The notes under the pieces: model-generated
The model's database searches: none
What the model was told of the DNA's origin: nothing
The model's input: the letters and a program-made list of their open reading frames with translations, nothing else
Made by a program: the position numbers and the translations under genes
DNA from: Saussurea involucrata
Taxonomy: Eukaryota; Streptophyta; Magnoliopsida; Asterales; Asteraceae
Assembly (NCBI GenBank): GCA_033807775.1
Contig: CM066313.1
Span: 90,219,484 to 90,283,483, forward strand
Length of the DNA: 64,000 bases
Reading direction: 5' to 3'
In this document: in pieces, positions 30,679 to 42,339 of the stretch
How positions within the stretch are numbered: the first letter of the stretch is position 1
How the letters are laid out: the number at the start of each line of letters is the position of its first letter

Positions 30679-31397
30679 TAGGGGTGAGCATAATTGGGTA
30701 CCCAGTTAAAATTCATGGAACCGGAACCGGCGGTTCCTAGAATAAAGGAACCGGAACCGCTTACATCGGTTCTCTATATTTTGGAACCGGTCCCGGAACC
30801 GCCGGTTCCGGTTCCGGGTACCCACTATCGATTTTTTTTTAACATTTCATACATAAAAACTTAATTTTAAGTGTATCGCAAACTATAAAATATCAACTTA
30901 AAGCAACAAATACAACAAATGGTGAAAAATAATCAGATAAAACTAATTATTACATAAATAAATTAGAAACACTCGTGTATTGAGTCTTGCATCAACAAAA
31001 CGACTTACATAACACATAACGTCCTTATGTCAAGACCTAACAAATAAAACATTTGGATCAAAACGAATAAAACATCTAACAAAACCAATAACACATAATT
31101 AAATATTTAAATATAATAAATATATAAATATTTTTTATTAAAAAATAGTAGGTACCCGTCGATTCCGATTCTAGGTACCCAACAGGTCCGAGTACCCGGT
31201 CCTGGAACCGGTCCCGGCAGGTACCCAGCTGGTAACGTTCCAAAAAAATGAGAACCAAAACCGGAACCGGTCTTAATCGGTTCCGTAGTTTAGTAACCGA
31301 AACCGGAACCAATCACATCGGTTCCGGTTTCGAAACCGGCAGTTTCGAAGCGGTTCTGGTTCCAAAGGCGGTTACCCAGTTCCGATGCTCGTCCCTA
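30679..31397. mobile_element. hAT-type MITE (GGTACCC/GGAACCGG family), copy 1
   Basis: Ends are TAGGGGTGAGCAT and ATGCTCGTCCCTA, with a perfect 8-bp duplication GACAAAAC at 30671-30678 and 31398-31405. Next to each end lie arrays of GGAACCGG and GGTACCC; the centre is AT-rich. 719 bp, no transposase. A related copy, inverted, is at 51551-52253. Confidence 0.9.
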
Positions 31398-31592
31398 GAC
31401 AAAACTAGCCATTTTCAACAAACCAGAGCGACAAAAACCGTAGACCAAGGACTAAACCCATAAGTTAAAAAACATAGGGACGAAAATAATAGTTTTCAAC
31501 AAACCATAAGGACTAAAACGTAGTTTATTCTTTCAAATTTAATAGAATAATCGATTTTGGTTTTAAAGAGAGGGAGCAACCAAAATGAAGAC

Positions 31593-31600
31593 TATAAATA
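31593..31600 (+). promoter_or_regulatory. TATA box of the pectin acetylesterase gene
   Basis: TATAAATA in the context GAAGACTATAAATACTCTGG, about 150 bp upstream of the 5' UTR intron donor at 31742. It predicts transcription start near 31625. The 5' UTR exon would end at 31741 and the UTR intron would run 31742-32428 (GT...AG). Confidence 0.6.
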
Positions 31601-31741
31601 CTCTGGCATTATTGCTACAACTCTTCTTTCACAATTCACAACTAGCTTTCCAAGTCATAAAAGGGTTTTCTTTGGCGAATCACATTCGGTTTCTTCAGAT
31701 CAAAGGCTCACAGCAGCTACAGATATTATCGTCTCTCACAG

Positions 31742-32428
31742 GTACTAATTTCAGCACATTTGTGCTGGTAATTCATGCAAATCTGCTTGTTTTTACTGCT
31801 TACCTCGTTGAATTGTTAATTGAATCAATGTTGCTCTCTGTTCATGTAAATCAGCTCTTTATTGATTTCATTTAGCAAGAAAACAGGTTGAATTTGAGAT
31901 TTAGTGGTAGTGTACAACCTATGAATATGTAATCATGTTTCATATGTGGTAATCTTCATCGACACGTTTTGGATTGTCTGGTTAATGAGTTCTTTTAAGA
32001 TCAGAATATAGATTTATTTAGATGTATGTTAAAAACAAAGGTTTCATACGGATCTCTCCACGAGCTTTTTGCTTCATCAGTTGTCAATTTGGGAGAGGAA
32101 GATGTACAAGAGGATGAATGTAGTTGCAGCAAACTAGGTTTTAAACTCGTATTAGCTTACTACAGTTTAATTTATGTCCTTTGATCCTTTTTATCGGTTG
32201 GTGTACTCAATGAATACCTTTGTTAAAAATTCAACAAGAAATTAGATCATTTAATTTGGATCCAAAAAATTACTAGTTTCAGCGCCAACGTAATATTTTT
32301 TATCTATAAATGCAAACTACCGGGGTTATACTTGTATGTGTATGATCTGCTTTTCTGTATCATATCAGTTGATTTTACTATTTGGAGTGAAAAAATGTTT
32401 AATCCTCGTGTGTTCAATCAATTGGCAG
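31742..32428 (+). other. 5' UTR intron of PAE
   Basis: Donor CACAG^GTACTA and acceptor TTGGCAG^T two bases before the ATG. Coding-free, T-rich plant-intron composition. Inferred from splice consensus only. Confidence 0.5.
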
Positions 32429-32429
32429 T

Positions 32430-35400
32430 ATGGTGATTAAAAAGGCATGTCTATGGTTATGTGTAATACTGGTGGGTTTACTGAACGTGCTGAATACAGA
32501 TGGTTTCTATGTTGATATTACTTATCTTAAAAGTGCAGTGGAAAAAGGAGCTGGTAAACTAACTAAACCCCAATTCTGCCCTTTCTATATTGGGAAAATA
32601 TGGAACTATTGAACTGAATATGTATATCATTTTGACATGTTTTGTGAAAAACTGTGGATTTCTGAAGTTTGTTTGGATGGGAGCCCACCCGCATATCATT
32701 GGGACATGGGATCTGATGCAGGAATCAACAACTGGTTAGTACACATTGAGGTTCGTCTCTCATTGCCAATTTTGCAAAATTCAGGAGAGATCGTTATGTT
32801 AATTCCATGTGCCCAATGTTTTATGCATGCGTCTGTTCAGTTTATAGTATAAGCATGTAGATCTCTTATGAATTGCCAAACAATTTCACAATTATGCTGA
32901 AGAAATAATGAGTGTGAACAATTCAAATGGTTATCCTTTGCTACTTCCCTTCACACATTATACCTTTTTATGGGGTTATTTAGCTAAATGAGCTCCCAAC
33001 AAGTGCTTTTTAAGTCCATGACCTTCTGACGTGTTTTTAGCATTCTTGTGTGTGGATTTAAGCAGTAACATTCTCAAAACTTTTAGAAGGTCATGGATTT
33101 AACAAAAACCTGTCAGAAGGTCATTTAACCAAAGGACCCTACCTTTATGTTGTATCTAGAACTGACATAGGTTCTATTTTGTGAATAATACAAGGGAGGA
33201 GGATGGTGCAACAATGTCACTACTTGTCTAGCCCGTAGTGCCACCCGTCTAGGCTCCTCCAAGCAAATGGTGAAACAAGTTGCTTTCTCAGGGATTTTAC
33301 ATAATGAGCCACAATATAACCCTGGTTAGAATTTCACTTCATCTTTAGTGAGAATAATAGTTCAAAATGTTTTCATCATTTATTCGTTTCTAATGTCTTT
33401 CCAGATTTCTACAACTGGAATAGAATCAAGGTCAGATATTGTGATGGTGCATCCTTTACCGGTGATGTGGAAAAAGTCAATTCAGTAAGTCCTTGTATGG
33501 TGCTCAGAAATCAAAACCAGTAGTGGCTATATTACCTTTTAAAGCTTCTATCATATATCAACTTAAGAAAACTTATACCTTTGTATATAAATAATTCAAG
33601 TATCCTATAGGGTAGATATTTTTGCACACATAGATGTTAGGTGTTGAATCTGGAGTCTTATTTCACTTCTTATTGATAAGAGGTGGTGCTAAACTCTGAA
33701 AACAAAATCAACAAGATTGTTTGTTTTTGTATACTGTTCTCTTGACTTTCTTTATAGTTAGCAATAACTATTGACTTAACTTATTATTTTTTTTTCTAAT
33801 TACTTTAGAAAACTAATCTTCACTTTAGAGGAGCAAGGATCTTTCGTGCTGTCATTGACGATTTGTTGGCAAAAGGAATGAGTTATGCTGAAAACGTATG
33901 ATCCATGATTCCTTTGTTACTTCCCTTGTTCCATCCTGATATTACTCGTTTGCTTGATAATTTGTAGAACTTTATGATAGGCCATTCTCTCTGGCTGTTC
34001 AGCTGGTGGATTGACTTCCATATTACACTGTGATAACTTTAAAGCACTCTTACCTGAAACTACAACGGTCAAATGCCTTTCTGATGCTGGTTATTTCATT
34101 AATACGTAAGACATCATCCCAAGGGTTATTTAGCGAAATGACCTCATGATAAGTGTTTTTTAAATCCATGACCTTCTAACTGGTTTTAGGCATTCTTTTG
34201 TATGGAAGTGGCATTCTTCTGTTAAGCAAGGTTATGGATTTATAAAACTTATGTCAATAGGTCATTTAACCGAAGGACCCATTATTTCAAACCCTTTTCC
34301 TTTACCTTAATTTTCTTCTTATTCAGCCACGTAACCTACGGTCTTCATAAACAGGCGGGATCTTTCTGGAACAAGACACATTGAGGCCTTTTATGATGAT
34401 GTGGTTAAGACACATGTACTCTCTTACCCTCTTTACATAAGTAGAAATTCATTTTCAATTTACACTTTTACTTATAATCATTTCACCTTTTAACATCATT
34501 TTACGCTTATTTGTTTCATTGGTTTACTTTTTTCTTGAAGATCATCAATTGTAACCTCTTAACTGTTAGATCTATTGATTTTCGTGGTCTTTCATCTGTT
34601 TCTTTGCTTCTGTTGTAGGGATCGGCCAAAAATTTGCATCGGTCTTGTACTTCCAAGATGAAAAATAGTTTAGTAAGCAATAAGATGTTGATAGTTTACC
34701 CAACAATTATACTTTAGTCACAAATTTTAAACAATTTGTGGTTTTTGCAGTGCTTTTTCCCCGAAAACGTGATCCAAGAAATCAAAGCACCGATCTTTTT
34801 AACAAACGCAGCCTATGATTCATGGCAGGTTAGACAAACAGTTCAGAATATTTTGCAGTTCAGGGTCGCATAGATCGGTTTTTAGTGTTCAAAATTTCAT
34901 AAAAATAGTATCCATACAGATAAAACTACCCAATTAACAGTCATTATCCTCCTTTATAGTTTCTTCCAAACATCCTTTTCCATCTTTCCTTGATACAATT
35001 TTTTTTTTTACATTTCTACAGATAAAGAACACATTGGCTCCCGGGGTTGCTGATATCCATGGTACCTGGCACAACTGCAAACTTGATATCGAGAAGTGTT
35101 CATCTAATCAAATTGATATCATGCAAGGTCACACTTCACTGTAACCTTTTCCATCAAGTGAACAAAAATCCCTTATAAAGGTCAGATGTTGCATCTCAAA
35201 ACATAAGTGATTCTTGAAATTGATGTTGTTATGGTTTACTTCCACAGATTTCAGGTTGGAGTTCTTAAGTGCTTTGGATGGATTTTTTAGCAGCTTTTCA
35301 TCGAGAGGAATGTTCATCAACTCCTGCTATGCTCACTGCCAAACTGAAATGCAAGAGACATGGTTGATGAGTGACTCCCCCATGTTGAATAACAAGGTAA

Positions 35401-35752
35401 AGTGTGGGGTTATTTAGGTAAATGACCTCTTGATAAGTGTTTTTTAATTCCATAACGTTCTGATAGGTTTCTAGGCATTCTCTCAAACCTTATAGAAGGT
35501 CATGGATTTAAAAAAAGAACTGACAAAAGGTCATTTCAAAGGACCCGTAAAGTGGGCCGGTTTGTTTTTATGTTATTTTCATTTTGGTTTAAATTGTTGA
35601 TCCATTTGTCCTTGGAACTAATCGAACCATGAAACTTACCACAGACAATCGGAGAAGCAATTGGAGACTGGTTTTATGAGCGGAGTTCATTTCAAGAGAT
35701 AGACTGCCCTTACCCCTGTGATAAAACTTGCCACAATCGTATTTTTGAATAA
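32430..35752 (+). CDS. PAE: pectin acetylesterase (CE13 family), 12 coding exons, 394 codons
   Basis: A secreted cell-wall enzyme that removes O-acetyl groups from pectin. I assembled the exons from homology and GT/AG sites: 32430-32553, 32668-32750, 33195-33324, 33405-33484, 33809-33895, 33981-34105, 34355-34415, 34619-34672, 34751-34828, 35022-35127, 35248-35396, 35645-35752. All phases agree and there is no internal stop. Residues 1-25 are a hydrophobic signal peptide. Family motifs in order: VCLDGSPPAYH, GGGWCNN, FRGARIF, the nucleophile motif GCSAGG (Ser175), NAAYDSW (Asp271) and NSCYAHC (His339). Ser-Asp-His is the triad known for plant PAE and Notum. Length matches the usual 390-400 residues. 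Introns 2, 6 and 11 each hold a related MITE. Probably functional; paralogue number not determinable. Confidence 0.93.
32972..33139. mobile_element. intronic MITE, copy A (PAE intron 2)
   Basis: Ends GGGGTTATTTAGCTAAATGA and TCATTTAACCAAAGGACCC are inverted repeats. The flanks TACCTTTTTAT and TACCTTTAT are a 9-bp-like duplication with a T-run indel, Mutator-like. 168 bp. Confidence 0.75.
34123..34280. mobile_element. intronic MITE, copy B (PAE intron 6)
   Basis: GGGTTATTTAGCGAAATGACC...GGTCATTTAACCGAAGGACCC, 158 bp, starting 17 nt after the exon-6 donor. No clear flanking duplication. Confidence 0.7.
35406..35546. mobile_element. intronic MITE, copy C (PAE intron 11), on the splice donor
   Basis: GGGGTTATTTAGGTAAATGACC...GGTCATTTCAAAGGACCC, 141 bp. 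The flanks GTAAAGTGT (35397-35405) and GTAAAGTGG (35547-35555) match at 8 of 9 positions. The left copy begins exactly at intron position +1. Confidence 0.8.
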
Positions 35753-36010
35753 TTTTTTTTTTTTTTTCTGATTCTCAAGAACAGCATCCATCAGAAACAA
35801 TCATATACATATGCACATTCTTTGGGACGACAATCACACTATATACCACAGCTATGTTGGCTGCAGGGATTCGAATATATGATCACGAATAGTAGACGAT
35901 TTTTGAATCTCCAAAATGTGTAAGAAACGAGGATGTTCGAAGTTGAAGTGTATGCGTCAAGATGTCTGTATTCTTTATTGATAATGTAATTTACATAAAA
36001 GATTCTTATG
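35753..36010 (+). other. PAE 3' UTR and downstream DNA
   Basis: T-rich sequence after the TAA stop at 35750-35752. No unique poly(A) signal can be assigned with confidence. Confidence 0.5.
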
Positions 36011-36627
36011 AAACATTTAAACTTTGAAGCCTTATCCGTATAGGAGTCTTGTTGTCTCTTATATATCTTTCTTAAGTTTTTCTAGTTCTAGTTTGATCTT
36101 TTGGTTTACACCATTCATTTGTTACTCAATTTCTCTTGGTTTTCAGCATTCCATCAATGAGTTTCGGCAGCTCGTTCTTGCGGATTCTGTATTAAGATTT
36201 CTCAACAAGTAAGCTGTACTTTGATGCTCATTTTTTCTTTTCAGTTTTAACTTTATTTGGGAGCACAGACTGGAAAGAAGCATTTTTTGGGGACAATAAC
36301 ATATCCCATCCTCCAAAGGGCCAAGGGGTTTAAACCACACCAAGGTGAGGAGGGTGTGTGAGTTTTTTTTTTTTTTTGTTACATTTGTCGTATATAAATA
36401 ATATATACTTTTAAAAAGAAAAAACTATCTCATCCTAGAGGGACATGAGGAAATCAACCTAGTCATTCTAGCAAAGAGGTTGAGGAGGGGTATGAGCCCA
36501 AACTTGAAGGAGGGCACTTCACTCCAGCTTCCCATTACTCTGACCCTCTGAATACTTTGGTGCAACTGCAAAAGGGCAAAATACATCAAACTGTAACAAA
36601 TTTTCTTTTCTTTTCGATCAATGTAAC
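36011..36627. other. possible isolated exon, otherwise no gene
   Basis: At 36147-36208 a 62-nt open segment lies between TTTTCAG and GTAAGC and reads INEFRQLVLADSVLRFLN. It looks like a single exon of a captured or deleted gene, but I do not recognise the protein. The remainder is noncoding. Confidence 0.35.
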
Positions 36628-36630
36628 TAA

Positions 36631-36872
36631 AGGGGCCGTTTACCAAACGCTTACCGGGTGTCACCTTACCGAGTGAGGATGGCAAGAACCAAGAAATAAG
36701 AGGGATAGAAGGACCGATAATCTTATCCGGTAAGTGAGGGAAACGACTCTTACCCGGTAAAAACGCTTACCAACAATCCATTTTGATGGCCGAGAATGTT
36801 AGCCAATAAGGTAAGTGAGAGTCGTGACTCTTGCTGTAAGCATTTACCCAATAAACGTTAGTAAACGGCCCT
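36631..36872. mobile_element. PIF/Harbinger-like MITE
   Basis: Ends AGGGGCCGTTTACCAAACG and CGTTAGTAAACGGCCCT, with TAA on each side. 242 bp, with CTTACCGGGT/ACCCGGTAAG words inside. Confidence 0.75.
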
Positions 36873-37068
36873 TAAGTTTCAAATTTTTTGTTTTGTACCC
36901 ATTTTTGACTAGTAACCTGCTCATCATGTAACATTTAAGATGAGGAGAATAAGTTTATCGTCCACCATGTCATAAACTTTCATAATTATTTTATAAACGG
37001 GTATCGACGTCATCAAATGTTACAAGATAAGCAAGTTACCGGTCTTAAAAAAATATTTGGTACGCTAA

Positions 37069-37413
37069 GACCATCTTCAACTCAACACTATAAACATAAA
37101 AATGGTGATATTTTCATCTCCAATTCAACACTAAAACACTATAAAGTAGACATCTATATTTGGAGGCCAATAAAGTAAGCCTCTAAAAATATATAACAAT
37201 ATAATATTAGGTTTGTGTCATTATATACCTATATATTAATTAAAAGTTTAATATACTAAGATGTTTATTATTATTATTATTATTATTATTTTTTGTTTTT
37301 TTTATTATTATATTAAAGATGGTTTTTAGTGTGGTGTCGGAGTTAGATCTTTTTTAGTGTTCAATGAAACCACCATTTTTAGTGTTTTTTTTAATGGTTG
37401 ATCTGAGATGCCC
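37069..37413. mobile_element. PIF/Harbinger-like MITE (GGGCATCT family)
   Basis: Left GACCATCTTCAACTCAACAC, right GATCTGAGATGCCC, TAA duplicated at both borders, 345 bp. It includes a (TTA)n run near 37262-37290. Related in type to 8677-8935. Confidence 0.65.
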
Positions 37414-37741
37414 TAATAAGAACTAAAATAAACTTCGTTTATCATATTTTCCATTACTGATTCGGGAGATAAGTAACCTATACAACTTTCAAGAAGGATA
37501 CAAGATCATCTTTAGGGCGACTCTATTTTTAGCAGGTGGCCAAAACTTACCAAATCCAAAAAACGGGAATTTAACGTGATCGATTATTGTCTAAAGAGAA
37601 TTGAAAATCAAAAAATGTTAGAACTTAACCAATCTACATAATTACTGAAATAAATAAAAACATAAAGTACACAAAATCTTCTAAGTTGGATTTGGGCCCT
37701 AGAAGTGTTTTGGACCAAAAGTCAGGGCTAAAATGCCATGA
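37414..37741. other. spacer, no gene
   Basis: No ORF or RNA gene; contains GGGCCCTAGAAGTGTTTTGG near 37694. Confidence 0.35.
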
Positions 37742-37948
37742 TCAGTCATGGCGTTTAACTAGTCGTAACTTGCATGTTCTTTTGGCGTGCCTCTTTAACG
37801 TTGAGTTTCTTAAGGTCGTAAGGAGAGCTCCACACAATTTGCAGTGCCTTTTTGCTCCCGTTAGCAAGAACCACCATATTATATCCATTCCAATTTGTTC
37901 GGTAAGAATTTCTCTAATTTGTTCGTTTGATGTATCACCGTCGGCCAT
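37742..37948 (-). CDS. small BED/C2H2-like zinc-finger ORF
   Basis: From ATG at 37948 the minus frame encodes 68 residues and stops at 37742. It contains CKLCGALL and TLKRHAKRTC, i.e. Cys-x2-Cys...His-x4-Cys, the pattern of a BED-type zinc finger as found at the N-terminus of hAT transposases and in domesticated derivatives. A minus-strand TATA-like CTATAAATAAG lies at 38090-38099. The frame extends upstream of this ATG without a stop but with less protein-like composition, so I chose the inner ATG. It may be a residual first exon of a transposase or a short DNA-binding relic; no catalytic domain follows. Confidence 0.4.
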   Translation of the reverse strand: MADGDTSNEQIREILTEQIGMDIIWWFLLTGAKRHCKLCGALLTTLRNSTLKRHAKRTCKLRLVKRHD

Positions 37949-39070
37949 TTTGAGCGAAAGATGGAAGGATTGAAAGATTAAAAACTTACGAAAAACGAAT
38001 GCGAGATAGCGAGAAATCGAGAATTGTAAGCGAGAATTGCGTTTTTTACGTTTTGTAACTTGATATCTTACCCCATACACCAAGTATCTTATTTATAGTG
38101 TTTATGGACCCTAAAGACCAAAAAACGATAAAAAAACGGTAATATTACCGTTAGAGAAAGACAAAAAAAACGTGTAGATATTTGGAAAAAAACGGGTCGG
38201 GCTCAAACTGGGCCGGGCCGGTAAAACACTCCAAAACACGGACCGATCGTATCCGGCGGGCTCGAATCCAGGCCGGGCTTGGGCGTGGTCGTTTTGGCCC
38301 TCTCTAGTCGCAAGGTCCAGTATTTTGGCCATCTGTAGTCGCAAGCTTTCCATAAATTTCTTATCGGCCAGTAATGGTTAAAAAGTTATGACCTTTAAAG
38401 TTGAATTTCTTTCTCGTTGATTTCCTTTTCCCCCATTGATTCATAAGCAGTTATGCTAATTCTTGAATCTACTCTGTATCAACGAAGAAGTATCTTCATA
38501 GGTCTTTGTATTTATTCAGGCAGTATGTTTTACGTTGTGTTCGTTGGTCATCTTTTAAGAAGGAAAGCGAAGGAAAGCAAGAAGGAAGTAATAGGGAAAG
38601 AAAAAAGCTAATGTTATAGAGTTACTTTAGAAGGGAAATAATGTTGATTTTTTTTAATGTGAAAGAAAAAAGGGAATGAAAAGTAAGGAAAAAAATAAAA
38701 ACAAATATAAATATTTATAATACTTATATATTTATCCAATCAATTACAACCTGTAAAATAAGTAAGGATGTATCTTTAAAGATAGCAATTTTCCTATATT
38801 TTCTCTCCATCTCAAGAAATTAAAATTTTATTTCATTTCTTTTCACCACAAATAAAAAAAATTATTGCATTTCCATTTGTACTTTTCTATCCAAATTCGA
38901 AAACATAACATTTGTACCAGAAAATTCCCTTTCACCCCTCTTATAACAAATGAATTTTCTAAATTTGGTTTTCAATTTTATTTTTTACCAAAAAACAATA
39001 AAAATTCAATTTACGTAACATAAACTTTGTCTACTTATAAAAAACTTTGAAAAATAATTAATAAAATTTA
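37949..39070. other. no recognisable gene
   Basis: 38200-38345 has GGGCCGGGCC and a duplicated GTCGCAAG block (about 38309 and 38336). The rest is AT-rich. Confidence 0.35.
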
Positions 39071-39316
39071 GAGTAAATTACGGATTTGGTCCCTGTGGTT
39101 TGGTGGTTTTTACGAAAATCGTCCCTAAACTTCATTTATTACGGATTAGGACTCGACGTATGACATTTTATAACGAGTTGGTCCCTCCCACTAACTGCCG
39201 TCCAACACCTCCGTTAAACTGGAGGGCATTTTTGTCCTTCTTTCTTTTTTTGTCTTTACATGAGGGACTAATTCCGTAATGACACAAACCCCAGGGACCA
39301 AATCCGTAATTAAGTT
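39071..39316. mobile_element. Mutator-like MITE of the GAGTAAATTAC family
   Basis: GAGTAAATTACGGATTTGGTCCCTG at the left is mirrored by CAGGGACCAAATCCGTAATT at the right. The last bases of the right end are decayed, so no duplication can be read. 246 bp. Confidence 0.7.
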
Positions 39317-41069
39317 TGAAAAATAAAAATTATTAATTCTTTTATTCTTTTAGTTTATTAAATTAATAAAGTAGTATACATTAACATTTATTAATTACTA
39401 TATATTACCTATATACACACACCAACACACACATATATACATGGATCATTTTAAATTTTTAATTTTACACTATTTGTCTATATGGCTATACCATGGATCA
39501 TTTTCAAATATTTAAAAAGTAAAGAATCGTATGAGAAAAAATCTGGACACTTGATTGGTTTTAATTTTAAACTCATCTAAGAGTCGTGCTTGATATGGGA
39601 ATTGATCTGGTGCATTGTGGTATATCTTATTCTAATGTGCATCTAATGGTTAAGATCCCTTTTTACGCATCTTATCATAACTTTCATCATCACTGGAACT
39701 CAACCCTTTCTAAAAACTATATAAAGTTAACAAAATTGTATTTAAGGTAAAATTTAGTTTTAAGACTGGTTTTTTGGTATATTCATGAAAAAATACCATT
39801 TAATGAAAAGTTTTAAAACATCTTAGCTATTACTTAAAGTTGCTTTTTTCCGTTAAATACAGTGTTTTGCTCCTGAGTTGTATTCTCATCGATATTTTCT
39901 TTTCAAAATCTTTTTCATCTTTTCTGATTATGTTAAAGCGATAAAGATATCCAACTAATTTCAATAATGATGAAAATAAATTTGCCACGATTCAATATTA
40001 ATTGGGTCCTTTTCTAACCATGTGACAAGTCTCATGAATCATCGAAAAGTGGATGCACCCATTCTTCATATATATCATATCTTTTCTTTGTTTTTTTCTT
40101 CCATCATTTTTCTTGAAAACTATATTTGATATTACATATTACATCTTGTTACATTTTGTAAATGGCAATTCCATATCTAATTGACATGTTTGCTTGAATG
40201 TTAGGATTGTCTAACAAGTTAGGCTGATTTTGAATATTGTGGAAAATAGTCAAAATACGTAGGTTTCTATGTTTTTTGTCCAAATAATTTTGGCATTGTC
40301 ACTTTTACAGTAAGCAAATTAGGTAGATCTATGGACACAACAACCCGTAATTTAATTGAAAGAACAATGCATCAAAATGTAACAATTTTTATTTTTATTT
40401 TTGATATATCTAACAACCATGAATCAAAATCATCAATGTTTTTTTTGAAGTAAAGGTAAACTTTTCATTAATGAGTTTCAAACGGCAAACAATGTTTAAA
40501 GAGTGAGAAAGAAAACCCGGAACATTAAAATAAGACATAGGACAAGAAGTTAAAATATATGTATAAAAAGATTCAAAACAAACACATTATTTTTGAAGCA
40601 TGGTTAGTTTTATGAATTGTTTTTTGAATATCTTTTTAATAACAAGTGTAATTATTATTATTTTCAATCAAATTGTTCATAAAATTAATACTTTAAAATC
40701 AAAGGAAATTCAACTCATTCTAAAATCTATTACTTCTCCCACCACATAAAGAAAAGCTCTTTGAAATTAAACTTCTAAGATAAAATGATAAAATAGTAAT
40801 GTATTATTTGTTTAGTAAACAAAATAAATAATAATTTATGTTATTTTATACGTACAATATATTCATGCCAAGTTGCCAACGGTCTTGTTGGAACATATAG
40901 TATTTATCACATATTTTTGTCCCACATAGAAAGAGTGAAGAAGTATTCTCCTCTCTAACCCGCTCTTTATGCAACAATTTGAGAAATATTTTACATACAA
41001 TTTATTAAGTAACTTAAAAAAGCAGGCTTTACCACTTTAGTAAAAGATACAAGTGTTGTTTGGAGGGGT
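39317..41069. other. AT-rich DNA, no gene; possible non-LTR tail
   Basis: The stretch 40440-40545 starts with a T-run followed by TGAAGTAAAGGTAAACTTTTCATTAATG. It resembles an inverted, 5'-truncated LINE tail. Nothing else recognised. Confidence 0.35.
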
Positions 41070-41078
41070 CCCTACTTT

Positions 41079-41437
41079 GGGAAATTGACGGAAATAGCCA
41101 TTTCATGAAATGGTTTTTACTTTTTAACCATGCAAAATATTTTTTTACAAAAATGACCGGAATCCCGCAAGTCTAACACCGCAAGGCTTGCGGTGTCAGC
41201 TTTTTCTGACAAAACGAAAACAAAAATTTATTTCTGACAAAACGCAAGGCTTGCGGTGGCTTGCGGGATCGACATTTTTTTTAAAAAATAATATTTTTTT
41301 CGTTTGTCAGAAAAAGCTGACACCGCAAGCCTTGCGGTGTCAGCCTTGCGGGATTCCGGCTATTTTTATAAAAAAATAATTTAGATGGTTAAAAGTTAAA
41401 GATTTATTTAAAAAATGGTTATTTATGTCAATTTCCC
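41079..41437. mobile_element. hairpin MITE with 9-bp target duplication
   Basis: Ends GGGAAATTGAC and GTCAATTTCCC, with CCCTACTTT duplicated perfectly at 41070-41078 and 41438-41446. Arms of about 170 nt are inverted copies. They contain the palindrome ACCGCAAGGCTTGCGGT and GGAATCCCGCAAG. No ORF of substance. Confidence 0.85.
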
Positions 41438-41452
41438 CCCTACTTTACATTA

Positions 41453-41525
41453 CATGATTGGTGTTTTTTTTTGAAGAAAACATGATTGGTGTTTTTTTTT
41501 TGAAGAAAACATGATTGGTGTTTAT
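41453..41525. repeat. short tandem repeat
   Basis: Three units of ACATGATTGGTGTTTTTTT plus TGAAGAAA. Confidence 0.8.
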
Positions 41526-42339
41526 CAACCCTACTTTTTATCCCTGTATATGATGTACATCTCTACTTTTACAGTTTTACTTAAAACTTTGAGTAAATTA
41601 CATATTTGATCCCTGTGTTATAGCGGTTTTAACATTTTGAGTCCCTAAAATGAAATAATTATGGATTTCATTCTCGTGGTTTAAACTTTGTATCGTGTTG
41701 AGTCCCTACAACTAACTCCATCCAAATTCTCTCCGTTAAAGTGCCCATGTGCATGGCACATGATGGGTATTTTTGTCATTTTGCTTCTTTCTTTAATTTT
41801 TTACCTTTTAACCCCAACCCCTACACCAAGAATGTAATTTACCCAATCTTCTTCATCTTCTCCGGTAAATCACCCTTCCCCTTTCCTTTTTCCGGTCATC
41901 TTCTCCGACGACTACCACATCTCCCCGTATATTAAATCATACACCAGCGTAATCTAACATAACAAATCAACCCTCTGCGGTCTATATAACAACCCGAACA
42001 AAATTTAAACATTTTAATTCATAAAAATAGAATATCCCACAACGAGTCTCAATAATTACTTACACCATAACAAAATTGGTTGGCGGAAACAACCTACACA
42101 ACTGAGAAATAGACTAAATGGTACTATAGTGCCTCTACACTATTCATCTTCCTCTTGCTAACGCCCTGCTTACTTGCTAGAGCCTTTCGATACCTGCTTA
42201 CCTGAAAAGGTTTTAATTTGAAAATGCGAGGGTTAGACCATGAGGTCTAGTTAGTCCCTCCTAACAGTTATCAAAGCATTTAAGAAAACAGTTTATCTTT
42301 TCAGCTTTAAACATTCATACTCAACACGTCAAAATCATA

